From Tragulus kanchil (taxonomy: Eukaryota > Chordata > Mammalia > Artiodactyla > Tragulidae): a DNA stretch of 64,000 nt. Under the pieces are notes generated by a model, which was not told the origin of the DNA, did not search any database, and saw nothing but the letters and a program-made list of their open reading frames with translations. Below are positions 34,289 through 46,415 of the stretch, piece after piece; the first letter of the stretch is position 1; the number at the start of each line of letters is the position of its first letter. The position numbers and the translations under genes are program-made. The stretch covers positions 39,913,874-39,977,873 of the forward strand of contig JAIOJX010000003.1 in assembly GCA_022376925.1 (NCBI GenBank), read 5' to 3'.

Positions 34289-35563
34289 CTGCACATGCAT
34301 CTTGATGGATATCAAAGTGATGAAAATGTCCTTTCCTGTATTAAAGGTGACACTGGTTAGTCTGCTGTCAAGTTGCAGTTGAAGACACAAAGCCATTAAT
34401 TTGTTTGTGTTCCCTACAGCATATGCATCTACTCTTAAAAAACAACTAAGCCACAATTTTAATTGTGTCTATGTGAAGTGAAACATGTTTTGTCACCTCG
34501 AATGCTATAATTTATTGTTATATAGTAGTCAGTTATTTGTACTCTGACCTGTTGAGTGGTACACTCTAGTCATATTTGCAAGATGGTATATTGGCACCTC
34601 CCCAGAAATGGAAATTGTAGTGTTGCCCTTTGCTCCTATGCTGTGCCCATGAAACCAAGGAAGGACCAGTGGCCTTACCCTTGGTAGCAGCCTGAGAGGT
34701 GAAGAGAAGAGCTATGTATTTAAAGTACACAATTTAACACACATAATTGTTGGCTTCAGGCACCACTGAAAATAAATTTCCCAAATGACCATCAAAAGTC
34801 AGTGTAATTGAGGGATGGGGGAGAATGTCAGATGGCAATGGGACATCCATGGCTATATGTATCTTACTCATTTTCAGTGTATATTTATAACTATATTGTG
34901 AGAATTATGTATAAACATATATAAAAGGAATGGGAATTCTATTTTTTCCCTCTGTGTTGATAGAGAGTGGGCTGATATGAACCTGTGCCTAGGAAGAGTG
35001 TAAAGGAAAGTCAGAAAATGAGTGCTCCTCTATATGTATTAGACATGACATTAGTGTGCGATTCATATGGAATTAATGGAAGAAACAAAAGCATGACTCA
35101 TTTTTACCTGCTGATTTACAATTGAACTAATAGTATGGACACAGCCTCTAAAATTGTAATGAGGACTGTTACTTATGACTAAGAAAAATGGAATAACCAT
35201 CACTGATCACAAAATTACTCTTCCAAGTTCTGTTTAAAGACATTTTGTTAAACCTGTGTACAAAGAAATTGGCTAACAATCAAGCTGTGCTTCTGAACAG
35301 TTTATGTAGTAAAATTCAGAATGAAAGGCCTTTAACTCTTAAGGTTGCTTCTGGCCTCCCTTTCAGGAAGCAATGCCAAGTAAAGTGTTTGATGGACCAA
35401 GGTCATGAACTCCCCAGGAAGCTTTCTGAAGGATGTGAAAGGGGATGAATTGCTTCCGTTTCCTGCTAGCTCTGAAGCACTCTGGTCTCAGCTCTGGAAA
35501 TGCATATGGAAACAATTGTTCCAGGACTATTGCTTCTGCCCTTCAGGTGGGCTGTGGCCTCTC

Positions 35564-35634
35564 CAGTCTGTTGAGTTAACCATGCTGCTCAGTACAGAGG
35601 TCAGAGGTTAACTCAGCCTGCTCTGAACAGACTG
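35564..35634 (+). repeat. Imperfect inverted repeat
   Basis: Left arm 35564-35581 (CAGTCTGTTGAGTTAACC) pairs with GGTTAACTCA at 35606-35615 and ACAGACTG at 35627-35634, with an 11-base bulge. The same structure is at about 36625-36695 in copy 2. Confidence 0.7.
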
Positions 35635-35699
35635 TGCTCTGCCCTTAGCCCTTGCTATTCAAAAAAAAAAAAAGTGCAAATACACAACATTTTTGAATT

Positions 35700-35880
35700 T
35701 CATTCATTGAATATAGCATCTAATCCAACACCTCATTTTGCAAAGAAGAAATTCAGCAAGATAAACTTTATTTGTTCAAGGTGAAACTGCTAGTTAAGTA
35801 ATAAAAGTGTCAAAATTAGAACCCAGGTGTCCTGACTCCCGTTCCTGGCTGCTGGTGCTGCTTCCTCCACAACTTGCCTC
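35700..35880 (+). repeat. MIR-like fragment
   Basis: CACCTCATTTTGCAAAGAAG, GGTGAAACTGCTAGTTAAGT and AATTAGAACCCAGGTGTCCT follow the MIR 3' half. Repeated at about 36762-36941. Confidence 0.75.
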
Positions 35881-37463
35881 TTCTGTGGCCTTGCAGTTGC
35901 CCAAGGATGATAGGCCACCAGGGAGAGGTGGGTCATGACTTTCATTGAATCCATTCCATCAGGGTCCTCTGAAAGAAAAAGCCAGAGCTAATCTTTCATT
36001 TGTACTGAAAATCAATGATAGACTTAGGTCTTTGGCCCTGTGTCTTAGTTCTGATTTCTCAATGCAATACATTTTATGGAGCAGAGGTGAAATGTTATTT
36101 AAATGAATGACATTAGTGTGCGATTCATATGGAATTAATGGAAGAAACAAAAGCATGACTCATTTTTACCTGCTGATTTACAATTGAACTAATAGTATGG
36201 ACACAGCCTCTAAAATTGTAATGAGGACTGTTACTTATGACTAAGAAAAATGGAATAACCATCACTGATCACAAAATTACTCTTCCAAGTTCTGTTTAAA
36301 GACATTTTGTTAAACCTGTGTACAAAGAAATTGGCTAACAATCAAGCTGTGCTTCTGAACAGTTTATGTAGTAAAATTCAGAATGAAAGGCCTTTAACTC
36401 TTAAGGTTGCTTCTGGCCTCCCTTTCAGGAAGCAATGCCAAGTAAAGTGTTTGATGGACCAAGGTCATGAACTCCCCAGGAAGCTTTCTGAAGGATGTGA
36501 AAGGGGATGAATTGCTTCCTTTCCTGCTAGCTCTGAAGCACTCTGGTCTCAGCTCTGGAAATGCATATGGAAACAATTGTTCCAGGACTATTGCTTCTGC
36601 CCTTCAGGTGGGCTGTGGCCTCTCCAGTCTGTTGAGTTAACCATGCTGCTCAGTACAGAGGTCAGAGGTTAACTCAGCCTGCTCTGAACAGACTGTGCTC
36701 TGCCCTTAGCCCTTGCTATTCAAAAAAAAAAAAAGTGCAAATACACAACATTTTTGAATTTCATTCATTGAATATAGCATCTAATCCAACACCTCATTTT
36801 GCAAAGAAGAAATTCAGCAAGATAAACTTTATTTGTTCAAGGTGAAACTGCTAGTTAAGTAATAAAAGTGTCAAAATTAGAACCCAGGTGTCCTGACTCC
36901 CGTTCCTGGCTGCTGGTGCTGCTTCCTCCACAACTTGCCTCTTCTGTGGCCTTGCAGTTGCCCAAGGATGATAGGCCACCAGGGAGAGGTGGGTCATGAC
37001 TTTCATTGAATCCATTCCATCAGGGTCCTCTGAAAGAAAAAGCCAGAGCTAATCTTTCATTTGTACTGAAAATCAATGATAGACTTAGGTCTTTGGCCCT
37101 GTGTCTTAGTTCTGATTTCTCAATGCAATACATTTTATGGAGCAGAGGTGATGTTATTTAAAATGTGATATGATTTGAAAATATATGAGCAATATCATAG
37201 GTATAAAATCCCCTCCCTTTGACCCTTACCTTGTATGCTTTCAAGAGAAAAGTGCAATTTTAAAGGAGATGTTACTATTTCCTGGGATGAAGTAGCAATG
37301 TTTCTTCTTTATACTCCAGTGCAAGTCACTATCCAAATCTCAAAATTAAGTTTCATCCAACAGAAGTAAAACGTATATTTTCTTAGTGGAAGACGTCAGT
37401 AAGTACTTCTCAAATTATGTGTAATATGATTGAATCCATTCATTGGCATTTGTACTGATTTTG

Positions 37464-37771
37464 TCTTTTTGGAGGGGGGAGGGGAAGGGGCTGGTTGAGG
37501 AGGGGGCAGGCCACTTTTATTGGTCTTTTGTTTATCCATTTTCGTCCATCTTTGTTCTTTGGCTCCTGCGGGCCTCCCATCGCAGTGGCCTCTGTTGTCG
37601 CAGAGCACCAGCTCTGGGTGCATGCGCTCCAGAGCTCCGGCTTGGTAATTGGATACATCAGTCCAGCCACTACTCCACAGCACGTGGGATCTTCCCAGGC
37701 CAGGGATCAAACCGGCCCCCCTTGCACTGCAAGGCAGTGTCCTTACCCACTGGGCCACCAGGGAAGCCCCA
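37464..37771 (-). mobile_element. Well-preserved CHR-like SINE with TSD
   Basis: Head at right (minus GGGCTTCCCTGGTGGCCCAG). The body has GGAGCGCATGC-type sequence, and a G-rich plus-strand block at about 37471-37511 mirrors the C-rich 3' section of the copy at 8517. A perfect 11-base target-site duplication, TACTGATTTTG, is at 37453-37463 and 37772-37782. With 8517-8838 it defines the same full-length architecture. Confidence 0.92.
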
Positions 37772-37849
37772 TACTGATTTTGAATAGGTATGTTGCTTCT
37801 CTATAGAATTGTTTTCGAAGGGGCCTGTAATATAATTTATCTAATTTCC

Positions 37850-37985
37850 ATAATTTATAGCAGAAAATATCAAGGTCCTAAGGGACTTAGAGATTTGTCT
37901 AAGTGTCATGCCAGTAGTGAACTTGGGCAAATATGAACTCAGTTCTTGAATAATGGTCTTATTCGCTACACTATGCTATCTGCCT
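37850..37985 (+). repeat. MIR-like fragment
   Basis: AATTTATAGCAGAAAATATC, ACTTAGAGATTTGTCTAAG and GTCATGCCAGTAGTGAACTT resemble the MIR 3' half ('acagatgaggaaac...agctagtaagtgg'). It is diverged. Confidence 0.6.
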
Positions 37986-38074
37986 GTGTTCATTCATCAG
38001 ATTGAGGAGGGGTAGGTAACACTTTACAATTAATTCAGTAAGTAATCTTTTTCCAAAGTAGCAACACTAATTCC

Positions 38075-38885
38075 TCCCATTTTTAAAATATAAAACCTTT
38101 GACATTTTTAGAGTAGTTTTAGTTGGGTTTATAAAGATATTGTGAAAATACTATAGGGAGTCCCCCAAACAACATTTTCTATGACTATGGTACTTGGTCA
38201 CAATTAATGAGCCCATACTGATACATTATTATTCATTAAAATCTGTACTTGATTCACGTTTCCTCAATTTGTGCCTCATGTCCTTTTCCCCTCTAGGGTC
38301 TCATCCAGAAATCACATTACATTTGGTCATCATGTCTCCTTAGGTCTCTCTACTGTCATAATTCTCAGACTTTCCTGTTCTTTGATGACCTTGGCAGCTT
38401 TGAGAACAAGTAAAGTGTTTGCTAGACCATCCTTCAGTTGATATTTGACTGATGTTTTCAGAGAGATGGTAAAGGACAGGGAAGCCTGGCGTGCTACAGT
38501 TCATGGGGTTGCAACTGAACAACAATTGGTTCTGGGGATATGGAGCACAGAGATGAAATACCATTCTCATCCCATCATACCAATGGTACATATTATCAAC
38601 ATGACATCTTTGTGGATGTTGCTCATAATAAACTGGCTAAGGTAGTGTTTGCCAGCTCTCTCCACTGTAAAGTTATCCTTTTCTCCTCATTTCTATGCTA
38701 TCTTCCTTGAAAGGAAGACCTTTTGAGCAGCCCTACTTAGGGAACTACATTCCAGTTCCTTGGCGTAGTCAAACCTACATAATTATGTGGAACCTTTTGC
38801 ATTGGAGAAAATTCGTTGCCATTTGTTTATTGAGTTAACCATTGATTTATAACACTATGGACTCAAATACTTAGTTTGTACTTTG
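38075..38885 (-). repeat. Old mammalian L1 (L1M) 3' region
   Basis: Blocks TTTGGTCATCATGTCTCCTT, AGACTTTCCTGTTCTTTGAT, GACCTTGGCAGCTTTGAGAA, CTAAGGTAGTGTTTGCCAGC and CACTGTAAAGTTATCC match the order I know from old L1M 3' sequence. A 61-base BovB tail piece is inserted at about 38462. Orientation is a best guess. Repeated at about 39185-39995. Confidence 0.65.
38462..38522 (+). mobile_element. Short BovB/BovA tail fragment
   Basis: GGTAAAGGACAGGGAAGCCTGGCGTGC-type sequence followed by CATGGGGTTGCAACTGAAC is the BovB or Bov-tA 3' tail with an internal deletion. Repeated at 39572-39632. Confidence 0.75.
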
Positions 38886-38901
38886 GGTTATGATCAGATA
38901 C

Positions 38902-39065
38902 AGGGCTTTCCAGGTAGTGCTAGTGATAAAGAACCCACCTGCCAATGCAGGAGGCGTAAGAGATGCAGACTCGATCCCTGGATTCCTGGGTCAGAAAAAT
39001 CCCCTGAAGGAGAAAATAGCAACCCATTCCAGTATTCTTGCCTGGAGAATCTTGTGGGCAGAGGA
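38902..39065 (+). mobile_element. Bov-tA SINE truncated at duplication junction
   Basis: GGGCTTTCCAGGTAGTGCTA head and a GAATCTTGTGGGCAGAGGA end. The rest of the body is lost at the duplication 12 junction. The intact version is 40012-40236. Confidence 0.88.
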
Positions 39066-40011
39066 TTCTTCCTAGGGGCTAAGTGTCATGCCAGTAGTGT
39101 TCATTCATCAAGATTGAGGAGGGTAGGTAACACTTTACAATTAATTCAGTAAGTAATCTTTTCCAAAGTAGCAACACTAATTCCTCCCATTTTTAAAATA
39201 TAAAACCTTTGACATTTTTAGAGTAGTTTTAGTTGGGTTTATAAAGATATTGTGAAAATACTATAGGGAGTCCCCCAAACAACATTTTCTATGACTATGG
39301 TACTTGGTCACAATTAATGAGCCCATACTGATACATTATTATTCATTAAAATCTGTACTTGATTCACGTTTCCTCAATTTGTGCCTCATGTCCTTTTCCC
39401 CTCTAGGGTCTCATCCAGAAATCACATTACATTTGGTCATCATGTCTCCTTAGGTCTCTCTACTGTCATAATTCTCAGACTTTCCTGTTCTTTGATGACC
39501 TTGGCAGCTTTGAGAACAAGTAAAGTGTTTGCTAGACCATCCTTCAGTTGATATTTGACTGATGTTTTCAGAGAGATGGTAAAGGACAGGGAAGCCTGGC
39601 GTGCTACAGTTCATGGGGTTGCAACTGAACAACAATTGGTTCTGGGGATATGGAGCACAGAGATGAAATACCATTCTCATCCCATCATACCAATGGTACA
39701 TATTATCAACATGACATCTTTGTGGATGTTGCTCATAATAAACTGGCTAAGGTAGTGTTTGCCAGCTCTCTCCACTGTAAAGTTATCCTTTTCTCCTCAT
39801 TTCTATGCTATCTTCCTTGAAAGGAAGACCTTTTGAGCAGCCCTACTTAGGGAACTACATTCCAGTTCCTTGGCGTAGTCAAACCTACATAATTATGTGG
39901 AACCTTTTGCATTGGAGAAAATTCGTTGCCATTTGTTTATTGAGTTAACCATTGATTTATAACACTATGGACTCAAATACTTAGTTTGTACTTTGGGTTA
40001 TGATCAGATAC

Positions 40012-40236
40012 AGGGCTTTCCAGGTAGTGCTAGTGATAAAGAACCCACCTGCCAATGCAGGAGGCGTAAGAGATGCAGACTCGATCCCTGGATTCCTGGG
40101 TCAGAAAAATCCCCTGAAGGAGAAAATAGCAACCCATTCCAGTATTCTTGCCTGGAGAATCTTGTGGGCAGAGGAGCCTGGTGGGCTATGGTCCATAGGG
40201 TCACAAAGAATCAGACATGACTGAAGTGATTTAGTA
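40012..40236 (+). mobile_element. Bov-tA SINE
   Basis: Full head-to-tail element: GGGCTTTCCAGGTAGTGCTA, AGTATTCTTGCCTGGAGAAT, GGAGCCTGGTGGGCTATGGT and CAGACATGACTGAAGTGA. Confidence 0.9.
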
Positions 40237-40467
40237 CATAATTCAATACTACTGTCTTCGTAGCTCAAATTGTTGTGATTTTGACTGTTGGAAAGTCTTA
40301 TAATTTGTTCATATGACCCTTTGATGTACCCCCAACATTTCTGTCTGAACATTTCCTTAGTTTTGGCACTTCCAAATGGTCCAGACTCATCCAGTATACT
40401 CCCATCTCCAAGTAAAGTATCATTCATTTCTCCAAGGAAGAGTAGTTCATTTGTTGGATAATGGTAT

Positions 40468-42684
40468 TAGAAACCAAGATCTGGGCACTAGGTTTGTCTG
40501 TTGATCCTGGAAAATCATTGCTCCTAGGCCCCCTCAGTTGGCAAAGAAAGAAAATGTGTGAGTGTGTACTAAACTGTGTATGTACACATTTAATTTTTTT
40601 CTTTGCAATGTGGCTGATTGTTTTAACTTAAAAAATTTTATTGAAATATAGTTGATTTGCATAGTTTTATCGTAGTTTCAGGTATATAGCAAAGTGATTC
40701 AGTTTTACATATATATGTAATATACATAAATTTCTTTCAAATTCTCTTCCATTATAGATTATTACAAGATATAGAGTATAGTTCCTTGTGCTATACAATA
40801 AGTCCTTGTTGGTTATCTATTTTACATATAGTGGTATACATTTTAATCCTGAACTCTTAATTCATCTCTTCTCTGCTTTCCCCTTTGGTAAGCGCAATTT
40901 ATTTTCCTTTGTTTATAGATCTATTTCTTGTTTGTAAATAGTTCATTTATCATTCCACATGGAATCTATACTTGGAAGCAATATTATAGAATATTTATCT
41001 TTCTCAGCCTTTCCTTCATTTGATATGATAATCTCTAGGTTCATCCATGTTGCTCCATACTGCTGCAAATAGTATGATTTCATTCTTTTGGTGGCTAATA
41101 TTCTGTTGTGCACATATCTTTAAATAATTCTGTATGTACCCACCTGTATCTATAGCAAGGTAAACATGAGTTCATATAAATAGGCTGGTTATATACTTAG
41201 GAGCATGGTTTTTGGGTTTTGGACTATATTTTGATTTTTAAGGTATTTTCAAACTGTTTTCCAAAGGATTTTTGTCATTTTTCATTCCCAACAGCAGATG
41301 AGAATTCCTGTTTTCCATAACATCCCTGGCTGTTGATACTTTTATCCAAATACTTTGGAATGTTGCTACTTTAATGGCTGCAAAGTATTATCTCATTGTT
41401 TAAGTTTTCCTGATGGCATATAACATGAACATCTTTTCATGTGTTTGTCATTCATGTCTTTTTTGGTAAAACATCTTTTCAGAACTTTTGCCCATTCAAA
41501 AAAAGAACTGAGTTGTTTACGTTCTTATCGTTGAATTTTAACTGTTCTTTGTATAATTCAGATACAAATCTCTTATAGAAACCAAGATCTGGGCACTAGG
41601 TTTGTCTGTTGATCCTGGAAAATCATTGCTCCTAGGCCCCCTCAGTTGGCAAAGAAAGAAAATGTGTGAGTGTGTACTAAACTGTGTATGTACACATTTA
41701 ATTTTTTTCTTTGCAATGTGGCTGATTGTTTTAACTTAAAAAATTTTATTGAAATATAGTTGATTTGCATAGTTTTATCGTAGTTTCAGGTATATAGCAA
41801 AGTGATTCAGTTTTACATATATATGTAATATACATAAATTTCTTTCAAATTCTCTTCCATTATAGATTATTACAAGATATAGAGTATAGTTCCTTGTGCT
41901 ATACAATAAGTCCTTGTTGGTTATCTATTTTACATATAGTGGTATACATTTTAATCCTGAACTCTTAATTCATCTCTTCTCTGCTTTCCCCTTTGGTAAG
42001 CGCAATTTATTTTCCTTTGTTTATAGATCTATTTCTTGTTTGTAAATAGTTCATTTATCATTCCACATGGAATCTATACTTGGAAGCAATATTATAGAAT
42101 ATTTATCTTTCTCAGCCTTTCCTTCATTTGATATGATAATCTCTAGGTTCATCCATGTTGCTCCATACTGCTGCAAATAGTATGATTTCATTCTTTTGGT
42201 GGCTAATATTCTGTTGTGCACATATCTTTAAATAATTCTGTATGTACCCACCTGTATCTATAGCAAGGTAAACATGAGTTCATATAAATAGGCTGGTTAT
42301 ATACTTAGGAGCATGGTTTTTGGGTTTTGGACTATATTTTGATTTTTAAGGTATTTTCAAACTGTTTTCCAAAGGATTTTTGTCATTTTTCATTCCCAAC
42401 AGCAGATGAGAATTCCTGTTTTCCATAACATCCCTGGCTGTTGATACTTTTATCCAAATACTTTGGAATGTTGCTACTTTAATGGCTGCAAAGTATTATC
42501 TCATTGTTTAAGTTTTCCTGATGGCATATAACATGAACATCTTTTCATGTGTTTGTCATTCATGTCTTTTTTGGTAAAACATCTTTTCAGAACTTTTGCC
42601 CATTCAAAAAAAGAACTGAGTTGTTTACGTTCTTATCGTTGAATTTTAACTGTTCTTTGTATAATTCAGATACAAATCTCTTAT
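40468..42684 (+). repeat. Tandem duplication 13 (offset 1108)
   Basis: Copy 1 is 40468-41575 and copy 2 is 41576-42684. The start is TAGAAACCAAGATCTGGGC, and the end is ACAAATCTCTTA. The copies look identical and share TA at the join. Confidence 0.95.
40620..41575 (-). mobile_element. L1 3' region (copy 1)
   Basis: Reverse complement of L1 3' UTR and distal ORF2 region: TATTGAAATATAGTTGATTT, AGTGATTCAGTTTTACATAT, AAGTCCTTGTTGGTTATCTA, TTCATCCATGTTGCTCCATA and TTCAGAACTTTTGCCCATTC. Cut by the duplication at 41575 and resumed in copy 2. Confidence 0.88.
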
Positions 42685-42760
42685 CAGATACCTGTTTTGC
42701 GAATATGTTTGTAAATATTGCAGTGACTACAATATTAAAACATTTTTTATAATTAATGAA
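41728..42760 (-). mobile_element. L1 3' region (copy 2, extends further)
   Basis: Same L1 as at 40620, continuing past 42684 into CAGATACCTGTTTTGCGAAT and ATGTTTGTAAATATTGCAGT. A 67-codon frame at 42549-42752 is part of it and is not a gene. Confidence 0.88.
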
Positions 42761-42769
42761 AATCCTAAA

Positions 42770-43183
42770 TTTGCTGTAAAAAATTGAAATAGGTAGGTAT
42801 AAAGGTTAGAGAAGAGACTAGTTAGATCTAAGAAATTATATATTCCCTTTAGCTTGAAATGAAGTGAGTTATGACTCTTAAAATTATAACCAACTGTTTC
42901 CTTTCTTTTCGTTAATCTCCTAGCAAGACCCTGTTGCTTGCATAGTAGTCATTCTCCTGTATTTCTTGTTAATCGCACTCCTGTTTTATTCTATGCCCAC
43001 ACCATGAGTGACTCATAATTGTCCAAGGCATTCATGGTAATGGTTTTGTCAATATCCAGATGAAAGTAACTATAATGTAAAGATGTGAAGGAAACCTTAG
43101 TAGATCACATCAGGATAAGGTGATTTCTCCCTTACTAAAGAGAGGGCCAGATGACAAAATGATTACTTTTGATCCCTTTTATC
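42770..43183. other. Unique DNA, no gene seen
   Basis: About 410 bases with nothing recognised. Confidence 0.5.
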
Positions 43184-45519
43184 TTTCCTGAATTGGATTT
43201 TTTTCTGAAGAATGTGAATTTTATAGTTTTGCCAACTCTTACAACCATGTGGGATCATAAGCCTGAAGATAAGTGTTAATATACTGAAAAGGTGAGGTAA
43301 AAGAAAGAAATGAGATTGAGTCTTTGATGACATTATTGAACCATAGAACCAATCTTGGAAAACCTGACTCCAAATGCTTTGTATTAATGAAAATTAAAGG
43401 TCTGTTGAATGAATTAAAGGTCTGTTGATGAGCCATTGCTTTTCAATCTTTACCCATCATAACAACATATGAAATCATATTTGTATTTGTTTACATATTT
43501 GTAGACATAAAAGACAAGTTTCTCAGGGATTTCAGTTGCTTCAGGTTGCCCAACCTGATTTGCATCTCAGCCACCTGATATCCATTCATGACATACTGCC
43601 ACACATAGGTTGAGAAGTTCTGGTTTCGGACATATTCTATAACTTGGGACTGAATACATAATAATTATGATACATGATAAGTACAGGTTTAAACCCATGG
43701 AAAATATTTTTATCCTGAAAGTTATATAAACCTAACAGATGATATCTAATAAAAGTAGGCTCACATTTGTATTTTTCTGTGATTTCCTAAATTTGGGCAG
43801 AGGTTGGAGACTTCTTGATCTTCAGAAATCCACCTGGAAGAATGGGGTCAGAAAGACATGTGGTACCTTTGTACTCATATCATCATTTTAGTTGAATGAC
43901 TTTGGTATATTTGATAGGTTAACATATAGAAGGCATATCTTTGCAGTGAAAAATAAACAAAAAAATCCTCACTTTAATCTGTTGTCTAAGTTACTGTTTG
44001 GACAGCTTGATGCAATTCATAATATGGAAATCACACCAAGCTAACTCAAGTGAAAAGAAACTAAAAGCAGTTCCAGTAACCACAATGTCTTAGAATGTTA
44101 GGAAACCACAAAATGTTCTCATGACCATCTTTCCAACAGACTAACTAGTCTTTGGGTTACTTCTGTGCAGAGCACCCTAATACTGAACGAACAGAAGTGT
44201 TATGATGGTTAATTTTTAAAAGGCTTACAAGGTCTTGTGTTCCAAATAAGGACTGTGATCCCTAAAGAGGAAATTTCTAGGCATTTCTTATTCAGAATTA
44301 AATACGTTTTCTGGCAGCAGACAATGAAACTCAGAGGATTTATATTGACCCTTTTCCTGAATTGGATTTTTTTCTGAAGAATGTGAATTTTATAGTTTTG
44401 CCAACTCTTACAACCATGTGGGATCATAAGCCTGAAGATAAGTGTTAATATACTGAAAAGGTGAGGTAAAAGAAAGAAATGAGATTGAGTCTTTGATGAC
44501 ATTATTGAACCATAGAACCAATCTTGGAAAACCTGACTCCAAATGCTTTGTATTAATGAAAATTAAAGGTCTGTTGAATGAATTAAAGGTCTGTTGATGA
44601 GCCATTGCTTTTCAATCTTTACCCATCATAACAACATATGAAATCATATTTGTATTTGTTTACATATTTGTAGACATAAAAGACAAGTTTCTCAGGGATT
44701 TCAGTTGCTTCAGGTTGCCCAACCTGATTTGCATCTCAGCCACCTGATATCCATTCATGACATACTGCCACACATAGGTTAAGAAGTTCTGGTTTCGGAC
44801 ATATTCTATAACTTGGGACTGAATACATAATAATTATGATACATGATAAGTACAGGTTTAAACCCATGGAAAATATTTTTATCCTGAAAGTTATATAAAC
44901 CTAACAGATGATATCTAATAAAAGTAGGCTCACATTTGTATTTTTCTGTGATTTCCTAAATTTGGGCAGAGGTTGGAGACTTCTTGATCTTCAGAAATCC
45001 ACCTGGAAGAATGGGGTCAGAAAGACATGTGGTACCTTTGTACTCATATCATCATTTTAGTTGAATGACTTTGGTATATTTGATAGGTTAACATATAGAA
45101 GGCATATCTTTGCAGTGAAAAATAAACAAAAAAATCCTCACTTTAATCTGTTGTCTAAGTTACTGTTTGGACAGCTTGATGCAATTCATAATATGGAAAT
45201 CACACCAAGCTAACTCAAGTGAAAAGAAACTAAAAGCAGTTCCAGTAACCACAATGTCTTAGAATGTTAGGAAACCACAAAATGTTCTCATGACCATCTT
45301 TCCAACAGACTAACTAGTCTTTGGGTTACTTCTGTGCAGAGCACCCTAATACTGAACGAACAGAAGTGTTATGATGGTTAATTTTTAAAAGGCTTACAAG
45401 GTCTTGTGTTCCAAATAAGGACTGTGATCCCTAAAGAGGGAAATTTCTAGGCATTTCTTATTCAGAATTAAATACGTTTTCTGGCAGCAGACAATGAAAC
45501 TCAGAGGATTTATATTGAC
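43184..45519 (+). repeat. Tandem duplication 14 (offset 1169, then 1170)
   Basis: Copy 1 is 43184-44349 and copy 2 is 44353-45519. The start is TTTCCTGAATTGG, and the end is GAGGATTTATATTGAC. Differences: GGTTGAGAAG at 43609 against GGTTAAGAAG, and AAAGAGGAAATT against AAAGAGGGAAATT near the end. A head shrinkage is visible (GATCCCTTTTATCTTTCC against GACCCTTTTCC). No confident repeat lies inside, apart from a direct repeat AATTAAAGGTCTGTTGA in tandem at about 43393-43427. Confidence 0.95.
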
Positions 45520-46216
45520 TCCTTCTGTATGGGAATAAATTATAGGCTCTGGATATCTCTGAATCACATTCTAACCCTCAGATTTTTATTTATCATTACA
45601 AGGCTGCTGGAGCATAAATTTCTTGGAAAACAAATACTTTCTTTAGGAAAAAAATGAGGCTGATATCTGGTTTTCTTTTTTAAAAAATAAGTTTAATTTA
45701 TTGGAAGTATATATACATTAAATAAATACATAGCATTTATTTCAGTACATTTCCATATGTTGTAATATAGTTCACTTTATATTAGATGTAATATTTTGTT
45801 TATATATTATCACTTATTTATATACTTATAAGTGAAAGAATTTAACTCAGCACACTATCATGTGAAAGGACATCTGAGATTAGCTAAGTCTTATGGTTTA
45901 GATATGACTACTAAGGCTAATACGAACTCTTTTATGTAAATATGAGATAAACAACTAACAATGTTTGGAAAGATGAAACCACTGGAAACTTGAGCTATCA
46001 CTTTTCCTGGTGTTGGTTATTTTCAGTACAGGGTGTCCCATTTGTAATTTGGATGGCGGTCAAAGTTCATGGAAATGAGTGAAATTTTGGCTTGTAATCA
46101 CACTGGCTGGAAACACCACAGTGGTACAGCCAGACCAGCAATGTTTTAGGGCTGGTAAGGGTATAGACCTTCACCTATTATAGCTTTTTGATTAGCTCTA
46201 GTTTGTGTGCCTATAT
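45520..46216. other. AT-rich unique DNA
   Basis: Nothing recognised apart from AT-rich tracts at 45680-45830. Confidence 0.5.
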
Positions 46217-46415
46217 GTGTTAGTTGGTCAGTCATGTTCAACTCATTGTGACCCCATGGACTATAGTCCACCAGGCTCCTCTGTCCATGGAATTCATCTG
46301 GTAAGAAGACTGAAGTGGGTAGGCATTCCCTTCTCCAGATCTTCTCAACTCCAAGATCAAACCCAAGTCTCCTGCATTGCAGGCAGATTCCTTACCCTCT
46401 GAGCCACCAGAGTAA
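46217..46415 (-). mobile_element. Bov-tA SINE
   Basis: Minus strand: GGTCAGTCATGTTCAACTCA, CCACCAGGCTCCTCTGTCCA, GTCTCCTGCATTGCAGGCAG and TTACCCTCTGAGCCACCAGA. Confidence 0.9.

Larger units (their letters stand above)
32705..34848 (+). repeat. Tandem duplication 10 (offset 1085, then 1086)
   Basis: Copy 1 is 32705-33789 and copy 2 is 33790-34848. Substitutions cluster at the head of copy 2: CATGGGATTCTCCAGGCAAG becomes CATGAGATTTCCCAAGCAAG. Inside, GGTGCCCTTGCAC is GGTGCCCCTTGCAC. The end of copy 1 (33761-33789) is a shortened version of 34848-34895, passing through AGTGTATATTATAACT against AGTGTATATTTATAACT. Confidence 0.94.
35045..37166 (+). repeat. Tandem duplication 11 (offset 1062, then 1061)
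   Basis: Copy 1 is 35045-36106 and copy 2 is 36107-37166. Both start ATGACATTAGTGTGCG. TGCTTCCGTTTCC at 35451 is TGCTTCCTTTCC in copy 2. The end of copy 1 (GAGGTGAAATGTTATTTAAA) differs by a few bases from the end of copy 2 (GAGGTGATGTTATTTAAAA). Confidence 0.95.
37899..40175 (+). repeat. Tandem duplication 12 (offset about 1110, with a gap at the head)
   Basis: Copy 1 is 37899-39065 and copy 2 is 39079-40175. Both begin CTAAGTGTCATGCCAGTAGTG, but copy 2 then lacks about 69 bases (about 37919-37987 of copy 1) before TTCATTCATCA. AATCTTTTTCC is AATCTTTTCC in copy 2. The 13 bases 39066-39078 look like a shortened form of the sequence before 37899 (TCCTAGGGG against TCCTAAGGGAC). Confidence 0.94.
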
